A stretch of DNA of 64,000 nt from Symbiodinium natans (lineage: Eukaryota > Sar > Dinophyceae > Suessiales > Symbiodiniaceae). Position 1 is the stretch's first letter; every line of letters starts with the position of its first letter. A program made the position numbers and the translations under genes. Location: assembly GCA_905221605.1 (NCBI GenBank), contig CAJNDS010002402.1:248001-312000 (forward strand), read 5' to 3'. Of this stretch, positions 32,201-43,993 are shown piece by piece. A model generated the notes under the pieces. The model saw nothing but the letters and a program-made list of their open reading frames with translations. It was not told the origin of the DNA and ran no database searches.

Positions 32201-35154
32201 GAGTCTATTAGAGTCTATCAATTCCAAGCTGCAAGCCCTGACCCCGACAGGCGGATCCCGCTACAGGACACCCAGCTCCAATGAACAAGCTAATTGCAAA
32301 CGCTTGCCCACGCCGCCTCGGCAGCCGGGCTGGCCCAACGCGGGTGTAGCATTCGCAATGGTCCGAGGAGGGGTCCAAGGGCAGGGTCTCAAGGGATAAG
32401 AGGCAAAACGAAGGCGAGATCCAAGCCCAGGGAGATGCATGGCCAAACGCTCGGCTGTTTGCGACACACGCACGGCGGTAACTCGGTGTGGTTGCTCGCG
32501 GGAAAGTCAAGAAAAGGTTGTGCACAAAGAGGCCGACATGAACACGAAAAGATGTAGATCGGGGCATTGACAGTGTCGCTCAGCCTGACATTGCACCTTG
32601 TGCACCTGTTAAATGGTTGCTGTCTGGAAGGCTTACAGTGAGAAGTGTGACATCTGGTCCTTGGGAGTTGTTCTTTTGGAGCTGCTCCGTGGGCCACTAA
32701 GAATGCCACAGCACTCCGACTCACCTTTTCCTTTCAGATGATTCTGGCGCCCCTTCAGAGGCGGTGTGTGCGTCTTTGAGCGAGAACGAGGATGCTGTGA
32801 CGGCTACACTGAGGAGGCACTAACATGGGGATCGGATGCCACATCCCACTGTTTATACCGATCTGTGCAGATTAGCTTTCCTCAAGGTGATCCTGCGAGA
32901 GATCCAGGATGTCAGCGCCCAGGACTGCGACACGCTCCTTTGCCTCGGCCCCCCTTCTAATGCCCTGGCTGCTTCTGCGAGGACATTGCCAAGCATCTCC
33001 AGCTTGTCCCGCCCAACGCGCGCGCCTTTCTGGGGCCCCTTGGCGGATAACGCGCTGCTTTCTGTCCTGCTGCGGAGATGTGCGGAGATGTGAGAGTGAG
33101 AGTGATGTTGGGAGGCGTCTGCTGACGAAAGAGCCCAGCTTGCGACCCTCAGCTCAAGATCTGCTGCAGGACCGCGGGCACTTTGGCACCTTGCCAGTGA
33201 ACTGTGAAGCCGACATGGCCGTCGCATGATGTTGTGTTTCCGACACGTGAGCTCGAAACACAAGTCGCCCTTCGAGAGCCAAACAAGCTGGAAAGTTTTC
33301 ATACATCGCGCCTTGGACTATCACGTGAAAGTGGAGCAGGTGACGTGTGCAGGCAGTGTGTATGCAGTTCCCATCAAACAGCTTAGTCTTGAGGTGGGAG
33401 GTTTGAAGACATTCAGTGCAATATGTTCGACACGGGCTTGTGAAAGCATGTAGTCCAGAAGCGGCAGCATTGGGCAGGGTCGGTTGGCGAGCATGCAGAT
33501 GCAAGTACTGGCAGCAATATCGGCAGCGCATTTTGCAGCAAGACCCGTCGCGGCAAGAAAGAGCTCGCTGTCCAAAAAATCTTCGAACTCAGTCTGCAGA
33601 TTCAGTCCGAGTTGTTAGCAGAGAGAATGGAGCAAAATCCCTGAGGATGCGTACTTGCAAGACGCCAGATCTAAGCTATGGTGGCAACCCGATGCGTTGC
33701 AAGTGAGTGAGGTGGGGGACCGACATGTTGCATTGCGTTGTGTTGCATTCTGGCAGAAACGGACTGTCAGATTGAGGTGCTATCCCGATTGCGCGTGTAT
33801 GGGTCAAGTTCTGCTACAACACGGGCCTCCATGCTTGCAGTGGCACGCGCTCCAACCCGCCTTCCCTGGAAAGATTTCTGTGCACTCCGCTCTAGCCTCA
33901 TCTGTTGGGTTCTTGAGTCCTTCTCTTTGGGTCTGAACGAATGATCAAGATCATCACATCTTGATTTTCTTGCTTAGGGATGCTTGGACTAAGGAGCAAC
34001 CTTTGACATCTTCGATGCTGAGAAGCTGAATGGAACAATCGATCTTGAGGCTGATTCGCTATGGTTGCGGTTGTTAATTTCAGCGGTGCCTGGGGAATCA
34101 ATCAAATCAAATCAAGCATACATCCACTGAACTTCAGCCGCAGCGTTGTTTTTTTTCTCGTTGTTCCGCAACCTTGGTTGATCTTGTTTTGTGGACCATC
34201 TGAATCCGGGCCAAGAGAACCGCGCAAAGCCAAAAGCATCATCTGTGCCGAAAGTCCAACACCCGATGACTCAAGACGAAGGGCAGAGATCCCCAGAGTC
34301 ACAAAGCCAGAGCGCGAAGTTCCAAACAAAGCGCCACTCCCAGAAGCCAATGCCTGAGCTGCGACACGAAGGCCACACACAAAATGAAGGTCGCACAGCG
34401 GAGACCCCAAATATCAGAAAATGGGAAAAACAGCCTCAGACATGAGAGCACACCCCAAGCTTATACAAAGTGCCCCCAAGTTCCAAGGCCCCAAAAGTTG
34501 AGGCCGAAGACGTGGCCCAGGGGTTGAGAAACATCAGTGCTGGGACATGAGTCTACATGTGGAACATGAAGCAATCGCGGTCCCGGAAGCGTCTATGGGT
34601 CTTCAGCCTGATCTGTGAACAAGCTTGGTTTATTAGTCATCATGGCCCTTTCAATTTCTAATTGGCTCTCTGTCCTGTCGAGGCATTCATGTCCGTCGTT
34701 TGTAGCCCAGATGGCTGTCCAGCTGCGTTCCGAACTCAAGTTGCCTCACCTGACACACAAGCATCCCAGATCGTAAGTTGACTTCTCGAGGCAGGCGGAG
34801 GCTCGGGAGGAAGCTCTCATGATCTGGAAGGTCCGCCGCCTACTTCACAGTGCCGATGTAGAACCACCGCCGCACAGTACCCACATGAGCAGGCGGTGTG
34901 CGGGGAGGAGGAATCATTGAGCTACTGCGAATTCCTTGCAGCGCCTGGGCTGCTGAGCTTGCGACGGGTGCAAAGTGTAAGCCCGTGACGATGTTGAACT
35001 GAGTACCCTGGTAACTGGAATGGACTGGGCAGTTGCTGAGGCGCTAATGCCCTGGATTGACGATCCCTTTCAGGATGTCAGCAGATCGGTGGAGGTGCGA
35101 CTCAATTCGATCCTACATCACAACATGCCTCCGTTCAGCTGGCCATATGATTAG
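29259..35154 (+). CDS. Dual-specificity phosphatase + CDPK-like kinase + EF-hand fusion
   Basis: Exon ~29259-29381 (RILDWLFLGDLADATDLELL...VLNLIG) joins in phase 0 across a 79-nt GT-AG intron to a long exon from 29461. The phosphatase signature is VNCQAGHNRS (C-x5-R-S), with Asn where most family members have the His before the catalytic Cys. The same uninterrupted frame continues through a linker into a kinase: Gly loop GRGFSGDVV, Lys in LRCVKRF, HRDIKPRNW and IDFGFS. Later exons: 32631-~32691 (AYSEKCDIWSLGVVLLELL), ~33119-33171 (RRLLTKEPSLRPSAQDLLQ), ~33754-33895 (EVLSRLRVYGSSSATTRASM, a CDPK-type helix), ~33996-34060 (TFDIFDAEKLNGTIDLEAD, degenerate EF-hand loop), 34895-34971 (ESLSYCEFLAAPGLLSLRRV, EF-hand exit helix) and 34998-35154 ending FSWPYD and TAG. 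The APE-motif exon and the start were not found. Phosphatase and kinase lie in one exon, so their fusion is seen; the EF-hand part is inferred by splicing. Likely a Ca2+-responsive signalling enzyme. Confidence 0.83.
32297..32340 (+). repeat. Dispersed repeat, copy 2
   Basis: Same-strand partner of 2602-2645 with about 90% identity over the core, lying in a presumed intron of the phosphatase-kinase gene. It overlaps the end of a 258-codon open frame (31623-32399, +) that has no recognised domain. Confidence 0.55.
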
Positions 35155-37001
35155 GCCGTGGATGAAGATGCAACGCCCAGCAGTTGGCCCAGAAGTCGTG
35201 TCGATCAAAAGTTGCCAGGTGCCCAGGCACAGTTCGTATCGCATATCCAATGAGTAGTGCAAACTGTCAAAGGTGGGACTTGAGTCAGCCAATCTCCACC
35301 TTGCTGCCTCTGCTTCAGACGAGGGGGAACTTGCAGGACATTATTCTTGCGCTTGAATACTTCACCATGACTAGTACTGAGTTCACAAGCATGGCCCCAT
35401 GGATGCTCTTAGGACCTCGTCTTTCAGGAAGATCAGTCCGTGTGGACCCGAGGGCGCTGGATGCTTGCGCTGTCGGGAGATGTGAGTAGCATGACCTGCC
35501 GACATGGGCCAACTCAGAGGTCTCTGACGTGGTTCGCAGCATGAGCAAGTACCACTTCCGCTGGGCTGCTCTCTCAGCTGTGAAGTGTGAAGGTTTCATG
35601 TAGTCTTGTGCTCTTAGTGGAAGGTTCTCTCAGGCTGAGAGCAGAAATGATGTAACGGACTCACCAGTCGTTCTTGAGTTTGGTGTGAGATTCAAGGCTT
35701 CCTGAGTTTGGTTTGTGTTTGGGGCGCTTTGCCGAGGTGGTCGTGCAGTTCCGCAGCGGTCAGTTCCTCACAGAATGCGGGGGGGCACTTTGGAGCTGTT
35801 GCAGAAGTTCGGTTTTCTAAGGTCGGAAGGAGTTCTTCGACTACATGGACTTGTGCCATGAAATTGTGGCTGCCTGAAGAGCCCATCAAGACCTTTGAGG
35901 GCACATGACCTGTGTGCATCGCATTCCTCCCAGGTAACCAGAGCAAACAGCCGTCTGCTGCTTAACGACAATTGCCTTTGCTTTGCGCTATGTGTGGTGA
36001 CACTGTGTCCAGAGAGGCGGACAGATCACCTCGGAACAGGCCAGCCTAGGTTCACTATTGTAGGGGTCTGCAGGTGTGTCTGCACCCTGGTTTGGAACAG
36101 GCCAAGCAGATCAGCCGAATGTCGGCCAGAGGGCTTAACTTGGCACGGCATTTTTGCACATCAAGAGCAGTTTGATGGTGCACTGTCTCAGGTTGGGGTC
36201 GGGACCCGAGTTGCAGATGGGCAAACACAAGTGCAGCTTTGCCATGTGGGAATTTTGCAGCTCGTGGAGAGGTTTTGGCCAACTGCTCTGGATACTCCGC
36301 ATTTGTGCCATTTGCCCAGCCACGCTGCTAGAATCATGCATTTGCTTTTCAGGCAGGCAGGGACTTGTTCGCCTGGTTGGCTGGACGTTTGTCATGGCGT
36401 TAGCACTGTACATATGACACTTTCCACTCCCCAACGCAGGTTAGGCTTGGCAAGGACACAAAGCGAACGATGTCATCAGCAGATCCATGGAAGCCACTGG
36501 TCCAGAAACCGTGATTCTATTTGGTAGCGACAAAGGAGTGGTTCAAAAGCAGCACTTAGAATGTTCGCCAACCTGGTACTGCGTGCGACGTATGCAACGT
36601 GCAAGCATGCTGCTACTCTTGCATACCCTTGCCATCTTCATTTCCAGATGGACAAGGTCCTGGATCGTATGTCATAGGTTCTTGTCGTCCATGTAGCGAA
36701 ATCAAACGAGTTTGGAAGGCACTTTGGAGTAGGACATCTGGGTTCAGCGGCAAGGGAAAATGCCCAAAACTGCTTTAGTATCACAGCTTGCAAGATGTTA
36801 GCTTGTTCGGTTTAAGCTAGTCAACTAGCCCTTACCTTGCAAACGGCCCTGGGTCGTGATCGGCAGAGTTGCACATGTCGGGGTCTGCTTAGGCCGACGT
36901 CCGTCTCATCTTCACTGCAGAGTATCCTGCAGTTGCGCCGTCCCCAGTGACATACCTGAAGTCGCTTTATCTCGCATCGCTCGGTTTTTTTCCGCCGCAT
37001 C
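35155..37001. other. Unassigned stretch
   Basis: A 210-codon frame (35895-36527, +) and several overlapping ones on both strands are open, none with a motif. I see no supported gene. Confidence 0.4.
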
Positions 37002-37303
37002 AATCGGCGTCCCGATTGGGGAACTGCATTCCCCAGAGTGTATCCCCTGATGTGTCGAAGTCGGCCTGGTTGTTATACACCGATCCACATTGGGGGAAAC
37101 TGCATTCCCCAGAGTATATCTCCTGATGTGTCGAAATCGGCCTCGTCGTTATTTACACGGCTTCTACATGCTCTTTTGCATGTTGGCAGTGCCATAAACC
37201 CTAGCCCCTCGGCCCAAAACACGACACATCCATCGGCGTCCACATTGGGGAACGGCACACCCCAGATTATATCTCTTGATGTGTCGAAATCGGCCTCGTG
37301 CAG
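37002..37303. repeat. Three ~70-nt repeats with internal hairpin
   Basis: Copies at 37002-37074, 37083-37153 and 37231-37303 share ATTGGGGAA-x-TGCATTCCCCAGAG, then TATATCTCCTGATGTGTCGA and AATCGGCCTCGT with a few substitutions. In the first two, TGGGGAA and TTCCCCA can pair as a small stem. On the minus strand each copy reads EADFDTS-x-DI-x-WG-x-x-FP, so the repeat is also an open minus-strand peptide repeat. Fragments (CTGATGTGTGATTCC, GATGTGTATTTC) reappear at about 37602-37675. Confidence 0.75.
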
Positions 37304-38180
37304 GCTTTTACATGTCTTCGGGAGTTGCAAGTTAAGTAGCGGATGATTGCAGGGGGGTGGTCTCGGTCACCCTGATCGCCGCCGCGACAACTCGACCAAC
37401 CCCCCCGGCAGTTTAGGACTAATCGAATTAGGGATTCCTCACTCAGTTGATTTTCTAGCGTCTCCCTGGTGATCAGCTGTCGAAACATAGTTAAAATGCT
37501 ACAAAACGTGCGGAAAACGCTGGCGTCCGCAGCAGATCCGGCAGTTTGACCCTTGTTGGCTGTTTGCTTGAATTCCAGCGTGTACTTGGGGATTGCTGTG
37601 TCCTGATGTGTGATTCCACCGCTGATGTGTATTCCTGCTATGTAGCGTCCACAATTGGGTGATGTGTATTTCTCGCGACCTGATGTGAGAGAAGCCCGCC
37701 GCAAGTAGCTAAAGCTGGTGCACGAACTTGATGAAATTGCCACATTTCTCTTCTTTCATTGTTGTTTTTGATATGGTCTGTGGCTTGTGGCATACCGAAA
37801 GGCTGAGCCGTCCAGGAGAAGGGCGCAACGTGGTGCGGAGCTTCATGCTGTTCGTCGGTGATGCAGCTTCTCTGTTTCTCATCTAAAGGTGCATCGTGTT
37901 CCGCTCGTGGATGCAGAAGGTGCGATGGAGTCGCTTGCAGTATGCCCATGCGAGCTAGGAATCGGATCGTGTTGAGGCGAGTTGGTACGAGTTTTCTCAT
38001 GCATTGACTTCCTGGATCTGGCTCTCCGCCCAGAGCTCGGGCTGATAGAAGCACACCACGTTGTCACCATTGGGTTTCTCTTATTTTGGCTCTTGATACT
38101 TGGACAGAGCGGAGTGTTCAGGTAAGACGGTCTAGTAACTGAAGCCTGTTTAGGGCCCCAACCTTGGTCCTGAGCCCTAG
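37304..38180. other. Unassigned stretch with minus-strand open frames
   Basis: Minus-strand frames 37267-37743 and 37638-38054 are open but have no recognised domain. They continue from the repeat cluster, so a minus-strand repeat-protein fragment is conceivable. Confidence 0.35.
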
Positions 38181-40007
38181 AGTCCCTGGAGCTACAAGGG
38201 GCCGTGTATACGAAGAGTGTACCGTAGCGCTTGAGGGAGAGGAGGATCCTGACCAAGCACGGCATGAGAAGCTTGCGTCGATGTATGGCAAAATGATGTC
38301 GCAAACGGACTTCAATAGACAATGGGTTTTCCGGATTCAAAGACAGGTGAGAGACGTGCACGCCCTCTGCGTGCTTTCGTCATGTTATGCTTCTGGTAGC
38401 AGAGGGGATGATTGTGAAATATTGTGAACCTCTCATAGCCACCATGCGCAACCTCTACTTGTATTGTCAAGAGCCTGAGCCGTCCCAAGTTGATTTTGGG
38501 AGATTCAACAAGATGAGCACAATCGGCAGTGGCATCATGCGCAACAGGTAGTCGCCCAAACCAGAACTTATGGTGTTTTAACATTCCCTCGTTTGGAACT
38601 GATGGCGTCACTGTCAGGCTTCGACACGCCATCAGCCGTCCTCAAGTCGCGGGACGTTGCCGCCTTGTCATATCTGTCTCAGAGACCATGAGAGACATGG
38701 GCCCCATTGAGCCCCAGCTAGTTTTTGCAGTTGTCTCAAACCATCCCACATGAAGCTTCGGCGCAGGATGCACGCACCTTTGATCGACGGAACGCGGTGC
38801 TGCAGGCCGAGGGTTCAGATCCATGGAATGCAGCAATGCAGCTGTGGGATCCCTTGGCGGTCCCTATTGCCTAGGGCCTACTGAGTGTGGGCAGGCGCTC
38901 TCCGTGCCGCGCGATGACACAGTCTTGCATGCTTTGCGCCATAGAAGCAAGTGGCGGTCCGTTCAAGTCGAGGGATCCAAGCAGAGCCTAGGCAGATCAT
39001 GGATGCAGAGAAACTCACAATCTGCAGCCTGGCGTGAGAAGTACTGAGCCATGTAAGTGTGGTTTCATGCGGGATTGTCGTTCCATTAAACTCGTCGGAA
39101 CCGACAGGTCCAGCTACCTCTCAAGAGCTTTCCGGAGACATGGGTGGCGCAGTTGCCGTTGGTGTGGTGGCGGTTGCAGACCTGAAGCTCGTGATGCTGG
39201 CAACCTTGTGATGAAGGGTCGAAATTGAATTGGCATCATCTTGCAGCCAGGTTTTCGAATCTGACCAGCATGAGCCTCAGATGTCTGCGACGCCGCGCGT
39301 AAAGTCAGACGCATGTTCGGGTTCACCGGTTCACCATGATGTAGACTGTTCATGACCACCTGACTGGCAAGGTACCATGTGCTTGACTACAGCATTGACG
39401 ACTTCTTATGCTGGAGACAGCAAGTCGGCAGCTTGGGTTCCTCCAAACCGGTGCGTCTCGCTGAGCATTCTTTTTGCCACTTTCAGCAAGTCGCTGTGCC
39501 GGAGGTGGTGGCTATCGACTCCGCGAAGGTGGTGCGATACCAAAGTCTGCGGCGATTCAACGCCGGAGGCTCAGATACCCAGAAGGTGGGTTGCACCAGC
39601 GGCGAAGGGAGCCCGCATGTGCACCGTGAAACCATTGTACAAAGGAGCACTGCTGGCTGGTCCCTATACTTGTGAAGGATGTCAGGTACCCGAACCATTA
39701 TTGCTCCAGCATACTGCCTTTTCGATCCCCCTGAATGGGCAGCTCTTTAAGTTGGGGTCTCCCTTGGGGGTACTTTGTATAAGGTGCTGCCCTGTATAGC
39801 GGCAATCCGATCTCTTCGTGCATAGCCTGACCATTCACAAGCGGTTAACAATCTGATCATGCATGGTCATCTTTCTTTGTCTTGTTTGCGTGACGCTCCG
39901 CGTTTTCCTGTTCTGTTTTGTTGCAGGTAGTTTCTGTCGACCATCATCAAACCCTGCACGTGCTCGCTGCACGCTTGCTGGCCTCCAAGTGCAAAGCCCA
40001 GAGCTAG
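38181..40007 (+). CDS. Unknown multi-exon protein with clear C-terminus
   Basis: Exons with coherent splicing: 38181-38346 (VYEECTVALEGEEDPDQARH then SMYGKMMSQTDFNRQWVF), ~38417-38547 (IATMRNLYLYCQEPEPSQVD), possibly 38770-38874 (TFDRRNAVLQAEGSDPWNAA), ~39372-39450 (VLDYSIDDFLCWRQQVGSLG), 39487-39585 (PEVVAIDSAKVVRYQSLRRF) and 39927-40007 (VVSVDHHQTLHVLAARLLAS...CKAQS, stop TAG). The last three join in phase 0 with GT donors at 39451 and 39586. I recognise no family. No membrane segment or signal is obvious. The 5' end is unknown, and whether the first exons belong to the same gene is inference. Confidence 0.52.
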
Positions 40008-40682
40008 ATGCGGCACTTACAAGAGGACGATGCTACTAAGTCCATCTCTGTTGGCATGGAGGTTGTCAGCTGTGGTGGTTGGTGCAGGTAGCATCTATCG
40101 CTATAGAGCCAGGCCACATTCGGCGACATAGCGCCACATATCAGTTACGGACTATGTTTGCTCAGGTGGTTCAAACAGATGAGAAAGTCCTTTGGGAGAT
40201 GGTTTTATGCAACGTCTTACACAGCAAGTTGATGTTGCCTTCCAGGTTGCAGCGAATCTTCTTGTCCTCCAACGAAATTGCGCGCATAGTGGCGCGCTGG
40301 GCGAGATCTTGCACGTTGATGATTCTCTGAGCATCGGGAAAACTCCACACAAAAGTCCACAAACATTCGAATCTCGCCTCCCTGCAGGGCATCGTTTCTT
40401 CACGCGAAATCCTGATCGAGGCACCTCGGATATGATTGTAAGGCGTCGTTGGGAAAACCGGAATATGAGTTGGGGCAGCTAAGCTGCACTTACTCTGTTT
40501 CTGAAATCTTGATTGAGGAGCGCAGTGATTGAGTTTGCACCGCTCGCGCTTTTATGCATGCAGTGCCGCGTAGGTTTGCGAGCAGCTGCTCCACACAAGC
40601 TGTTTGAGCTGGCTCCCCAGTCTGAATGACTTCCTTACTGGCAATGGCCGCGTGACAAGCTCGGAGCCCGTCATGGCTTCGG

Positions 40683-40696
40683 CCCCCCCCCCCCCC
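40683..40696 (+). repeat. Poly-C tract (14 nt)
   Basis: Uninterrupted C run, then GCCCCC. Confidence 0.9.
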
Positions 40697-41570
40697 GCCC
40701 CCTTCCCATGTGCATGCACTCGGCTTGAGGCTCTCGCTTTGACGGCAGTCTGCGGCCTGCCCAGCCCACATTATGAAACGTGATGAAGCGAAAGCAGCTC
40801 CTCCACTGCCCCGTGATGTTGCACGCCAGGAATCGCGCGGAAGCCTGATCGCGCTCTGGCCGGTTGTCCCTGTGTTCAGTCTTTGTTCCAATGTCGCATG
40901 CGACGTTTCATGTCTAGTGAGCCTGTTTCAAGTGAGCTTGCGATGGCAAGAGTCGCGCTTCCTTTGCACAGTGGTTCCAGTGCGAAGCGCGGGCCCTGTA
41001 TGGTTTGTTCACTCTGGCGGCTATGGCGCCTGAGGGCAAACATAAGCAAAGACCCGGTGCCTGCTGCCTGCTGCTTGGTGGAGTTTCATAGCATCTTCCA
41101 GACATGTACAAACTGTCGAAGCACTTGGACAGGACTTCCCGATCTTCGATGGCATCGATGTTCCGGCAGACTCTGGTCGCCAGCTTCCCCCCCTTTTTTG
41201 GCGCGGCTGTGTTTCATTCAGATCACGCTCAGATTGCATCCCTTCCTTCCGCACTGCCGCCGGTCCTCAAACAGCGCAGCAAAGCTGTAGTGGTTTACAC
41301 TGCCAGAAGCAGACTTTTGGTAACAAGAAGCAATGCTACGGCTGCAAAGTGTCGCTCGCATAGATCGCTCATGCTTGCAACGCATATCAAGAGCCAGCTG
41401 CCGCCGACATGGCTTCGTCTGATGGATCCTGGCGTGGGGGTTCTGCAGCAGGTGCTTTGAAGACATACGCAGTACCTAGTCCTGAGAACCTAGCAAGTCA
41501 TGAGCTCGGATTCGCCTCGCAGGTCGCCGTCGAACGAGCGGGAGACGTTACCATGAGGCGTGTGTTGTTT

Positions 41571-41590
41571 GTTTAGGGTTTAGGGTTTAC
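41571..41590 (+). repeat. Interstitial telomere-type repeat (TTTAGGG)
   Basis: GTTTAGGGTTTAGGGTTTAC: two full units plus partial, about 500 bases upstream of the POT transporter start. Confidence 0.75.
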
Positions 41591-41981
41591 GGGGCTTTGT
41601 GTGATCAATCGGCGCGTCTGCACCAAAACGCTTTTTGCCTGCACCTCTCAAGCTGGCATCAGGTCTTGAGTGGAAGACGTGGTCTCTGAGATCTCTTCCT
41701 CCTCGGTGCAGGCATTGCGCATTGACTTGTTCTGATGATGCAAGATCCGCAATGCGCATCTCCACCTTCAAGCATAAGCACGGGGAGATTTCAACCCTGA
41801 GAAGCGACCACAGCCCCAACACCTCCATAGGTCTTGCTTTTTGTCCCCCTAGGGCCTCAGAGCCCTCAGGGTGGGGTTAGGTTTCCAGTCTCTCGTCTTG
41901 CACTTGGACGGGGTTCCTGGAGGGTCTAAGCCTGGAAACAGAGCTGTTGTGAAGACAGGGCGGGGGACACTGCGGGCGAAC

Positions 41982-42006
41982 TGTTTATTTTGTCCATCTT
42001 CGCAGC
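41982..42006 (+). promoter_or_regulatory. Candidate spliced-leader trans-splice acceptor for the POT gene
   Basis: A pyrimidine-rich run TGTTTATTTTGTCCATCTTC ends in GCAG at 42003-42006, 81 bases before the transporter ATG. Dinoflagellate mRNAs receive a 22-nt leader at such AG sites. Position and composition fit; no transcript evidence is available. Confidence 0.35.
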
Positions 42007-42087
42007 TTTTGTTGTTCGCCATGCGGCACTAATTCGAGTGCACAGCGGTTCGGTGGCATTTCCAGAGCAGCCCGAGGCATACCCAGG

Positions 42088-43993
42088 ATGCACGAGGCCT
42101 CGGATAGTGCTGATTCCAGCGAATCTTGTTCAGATAAAGCTCATGGCAAGGTTCGCAAGATTCCTGTCGTTGTGATTCTGCTGGTGGAGCTCTGCGAGAG
42201 GCTAACATACTACACCCTAGCGGGGACGCAGAAGATCTATTTGCAGAACCAGCTACACAAGCTGCCGTCGACAGCAGCAGCATTGAACTCCGTCTTCAGC
42301 ATGCTGTGCTACTTCTGGTGCATTCCGGGTGGCCTGATCGCAGATTCCGTGGGCCGTTACGGGACCATCATTGGTGCAGGTGCGGTGTATGCCGTCGGCA
42401 CACTCTGTGTTGCTGTCTCAGTCGTTCATGCCTTCCAGAGCTCTCTCGGGTGGATGTTTACTGGTGGATGCCTCGTGCTGATCGCAGCTGGCACCGGTGG
42501 CATCAAGCCGAACATTGCAAACTTCGGTGCCGATCAGATCGGAGATGACACCGAGAGCCAGCGCGAATGTCAGAAGACCTACTTCTCATTGTTTTACCTG
42601 GCCATCAATATTGGAGTTCTGTTGGCTTTTGGGTTCTTCACAAACATCACAACCGGGGGGCTTCCTGGCGTGGTGTCTCAGGCTGAGGGCTACTCGTTTG
42701 CATATGGCGCCGGAGCCGTGTTTATGATCGCGGCGGTCATCATCTTCGTTTCCTTCACTGGATCCTACCGGCGGCTACCTGGAAATGGGCTTGGGCCGGT
42801 GAAGCGCCTAATCCGTTATCAGTGCCATTCCCTTCGATATGGAGGCTGGCGGGCCGTGATGTCTGCCATTGGCTGGCTCTGTTTACCCGTCTTCTACGTC
42901 GTGACTCTTGCAGCTGTGTTGACCCCAGCCCCGGCGAGTGCTAGCGAGCAGGTCTTTCTGGACCCTTGCTCTGGTGCACGGAGGCTCCACGCGGGGTCAG
43001 CCTCCAGCAACGACGTGCTCAACGACACAGCGCTCGTGCTGGGTAGCCTGGCCTGCATCTGCCTTGTCGTCCGGTGCTCAGCCAGTGTAGGGAGAGCTCT
43101 CTCATCGCTTTCACACGGCATGAGAAAGCTGCAAGGCATTGCCACACTGTGATCCAAGTTCAGCCAAGGTGGGAAACGTACATTGCTCTTGGGTTCAGAA
43201 GCTTGGGGACGAACAGAAGAACTCTTTCAACCAGGTGGAAGCTGCTCGAACATTTGCAGCAATTCCTGTCATCATTGTCGTCAACCTGTCCTTCAGCCTG
43301 TGCTACAATTCAATGAACAACGCGTTTCCTTCACAAGCCTGCCAGATGGATGTCCGCATGGGAAACGGGCAGTTAAATGGGGCCTTCTTCAATATTGCCG
43401 ATGCGCTGGCTATCGTAGTGTTCACGCCCATCTTCGAGTCGTGCGTCTATCCGTTGATCGCACGCGTGAAGGGCTGTCCAGTGACCTTGGGACAGAAAAT
43501 GGTAGCTGGACTTCTCATTGCTTCACTGTCCAACGCGCTGGCTGCAGTGCTGGAAGTCAAGAGACGGGCAGCCCCTGCTCTGTGTGATGTTGCCTTTTCC
43601 CAATGCGCGCCGGGGTACTCTCAGGATGGACTGCAAGGAACGAGAATGCGTGACATCAGTGGCTTCTGGATTTTTCTGCCATACATCCTTGTCGGGATCG
43701 CCGAAATTCTTGTAAATCCTTGTTTGTACTGCTTCTCATACGAATCAGCTCCTGCGGAGGTCCGCTCCCTACTTCAAGCTGTGAACCTTTTCTTTTCGGG
43801 CTCAGTCTCCAATGCTTTCACGGCGATTGTGTCCAAGTTATTGTACCCAGACGATTTAGACACTGGCCACCTGGAGTACTACTATATCGTCAACATGCTG
43901 CTAGCCCTGGTAGGAATTGGACTCTACTACTCCGTCACTCGATGTTGCAACAGCCACAAGCTTGCTGAGGACAACAAGGGTGACAGTATATAG
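42088..43993 (+). CDS. POT/PTR2 family proton-coupled oligopeptide transporter
   Basis: Two exons, 42088-43086 and 43199-43993, join in phase 0 across a 112-nt intron (GTAGGG...TTCAG) to give a complete 597-residue protein, normal for the family. Hallmarks: ExxER at residues 34-38 (VELCERLTYY), which couples H+ and substrate in POT carriers; PTR2 signature 1 GGLIADSVGRYGTIIG from residue 81; signature 2 with FYLAINIG from residue 169; and about a dozen hydrophobic segments (for example PVIIVVNLSFSLCYN; IVNMLLALVGIGLYY). A hydrophilic insert between the halves carries a Cys-containing loop. It is a major-facilitator membrane protein importing di/tripeptides, or nitrate or other solutes as in plant NPF members; the substrate cannot be read from sequence. 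The ATG at 42088 begins a short Ser/Asp-rich cytosolic tail and is well placed. Confidence 0.94.

Larger units (their letters stand above)
40008..41979. other. Unassigned stretch
   Basis: An exon-like stretch at 41107-41175 (+) reads VQTVEALGQDFPIFDGIDVP with ADS. Other frames are motif-free. A C tract and a telomere-type repeat are listed separately. Confidence 0.38.

Noticed and set aside
31623-32399. 258-codon + frame in the phosphatase-kinase intron
   Set aside because: No family, low-complexity stretches (PRNPRNP, ESITVHQSLLESI), and it ends in a dispersed repeat; treated as intron sequence.
38080-38096. TTATTTTGGCTCTTGAT as a spliced-leader relic
   Set aside because: Only a partial match to the leader 3' end, with mismatches in the CAAG terminus; chance is likely.
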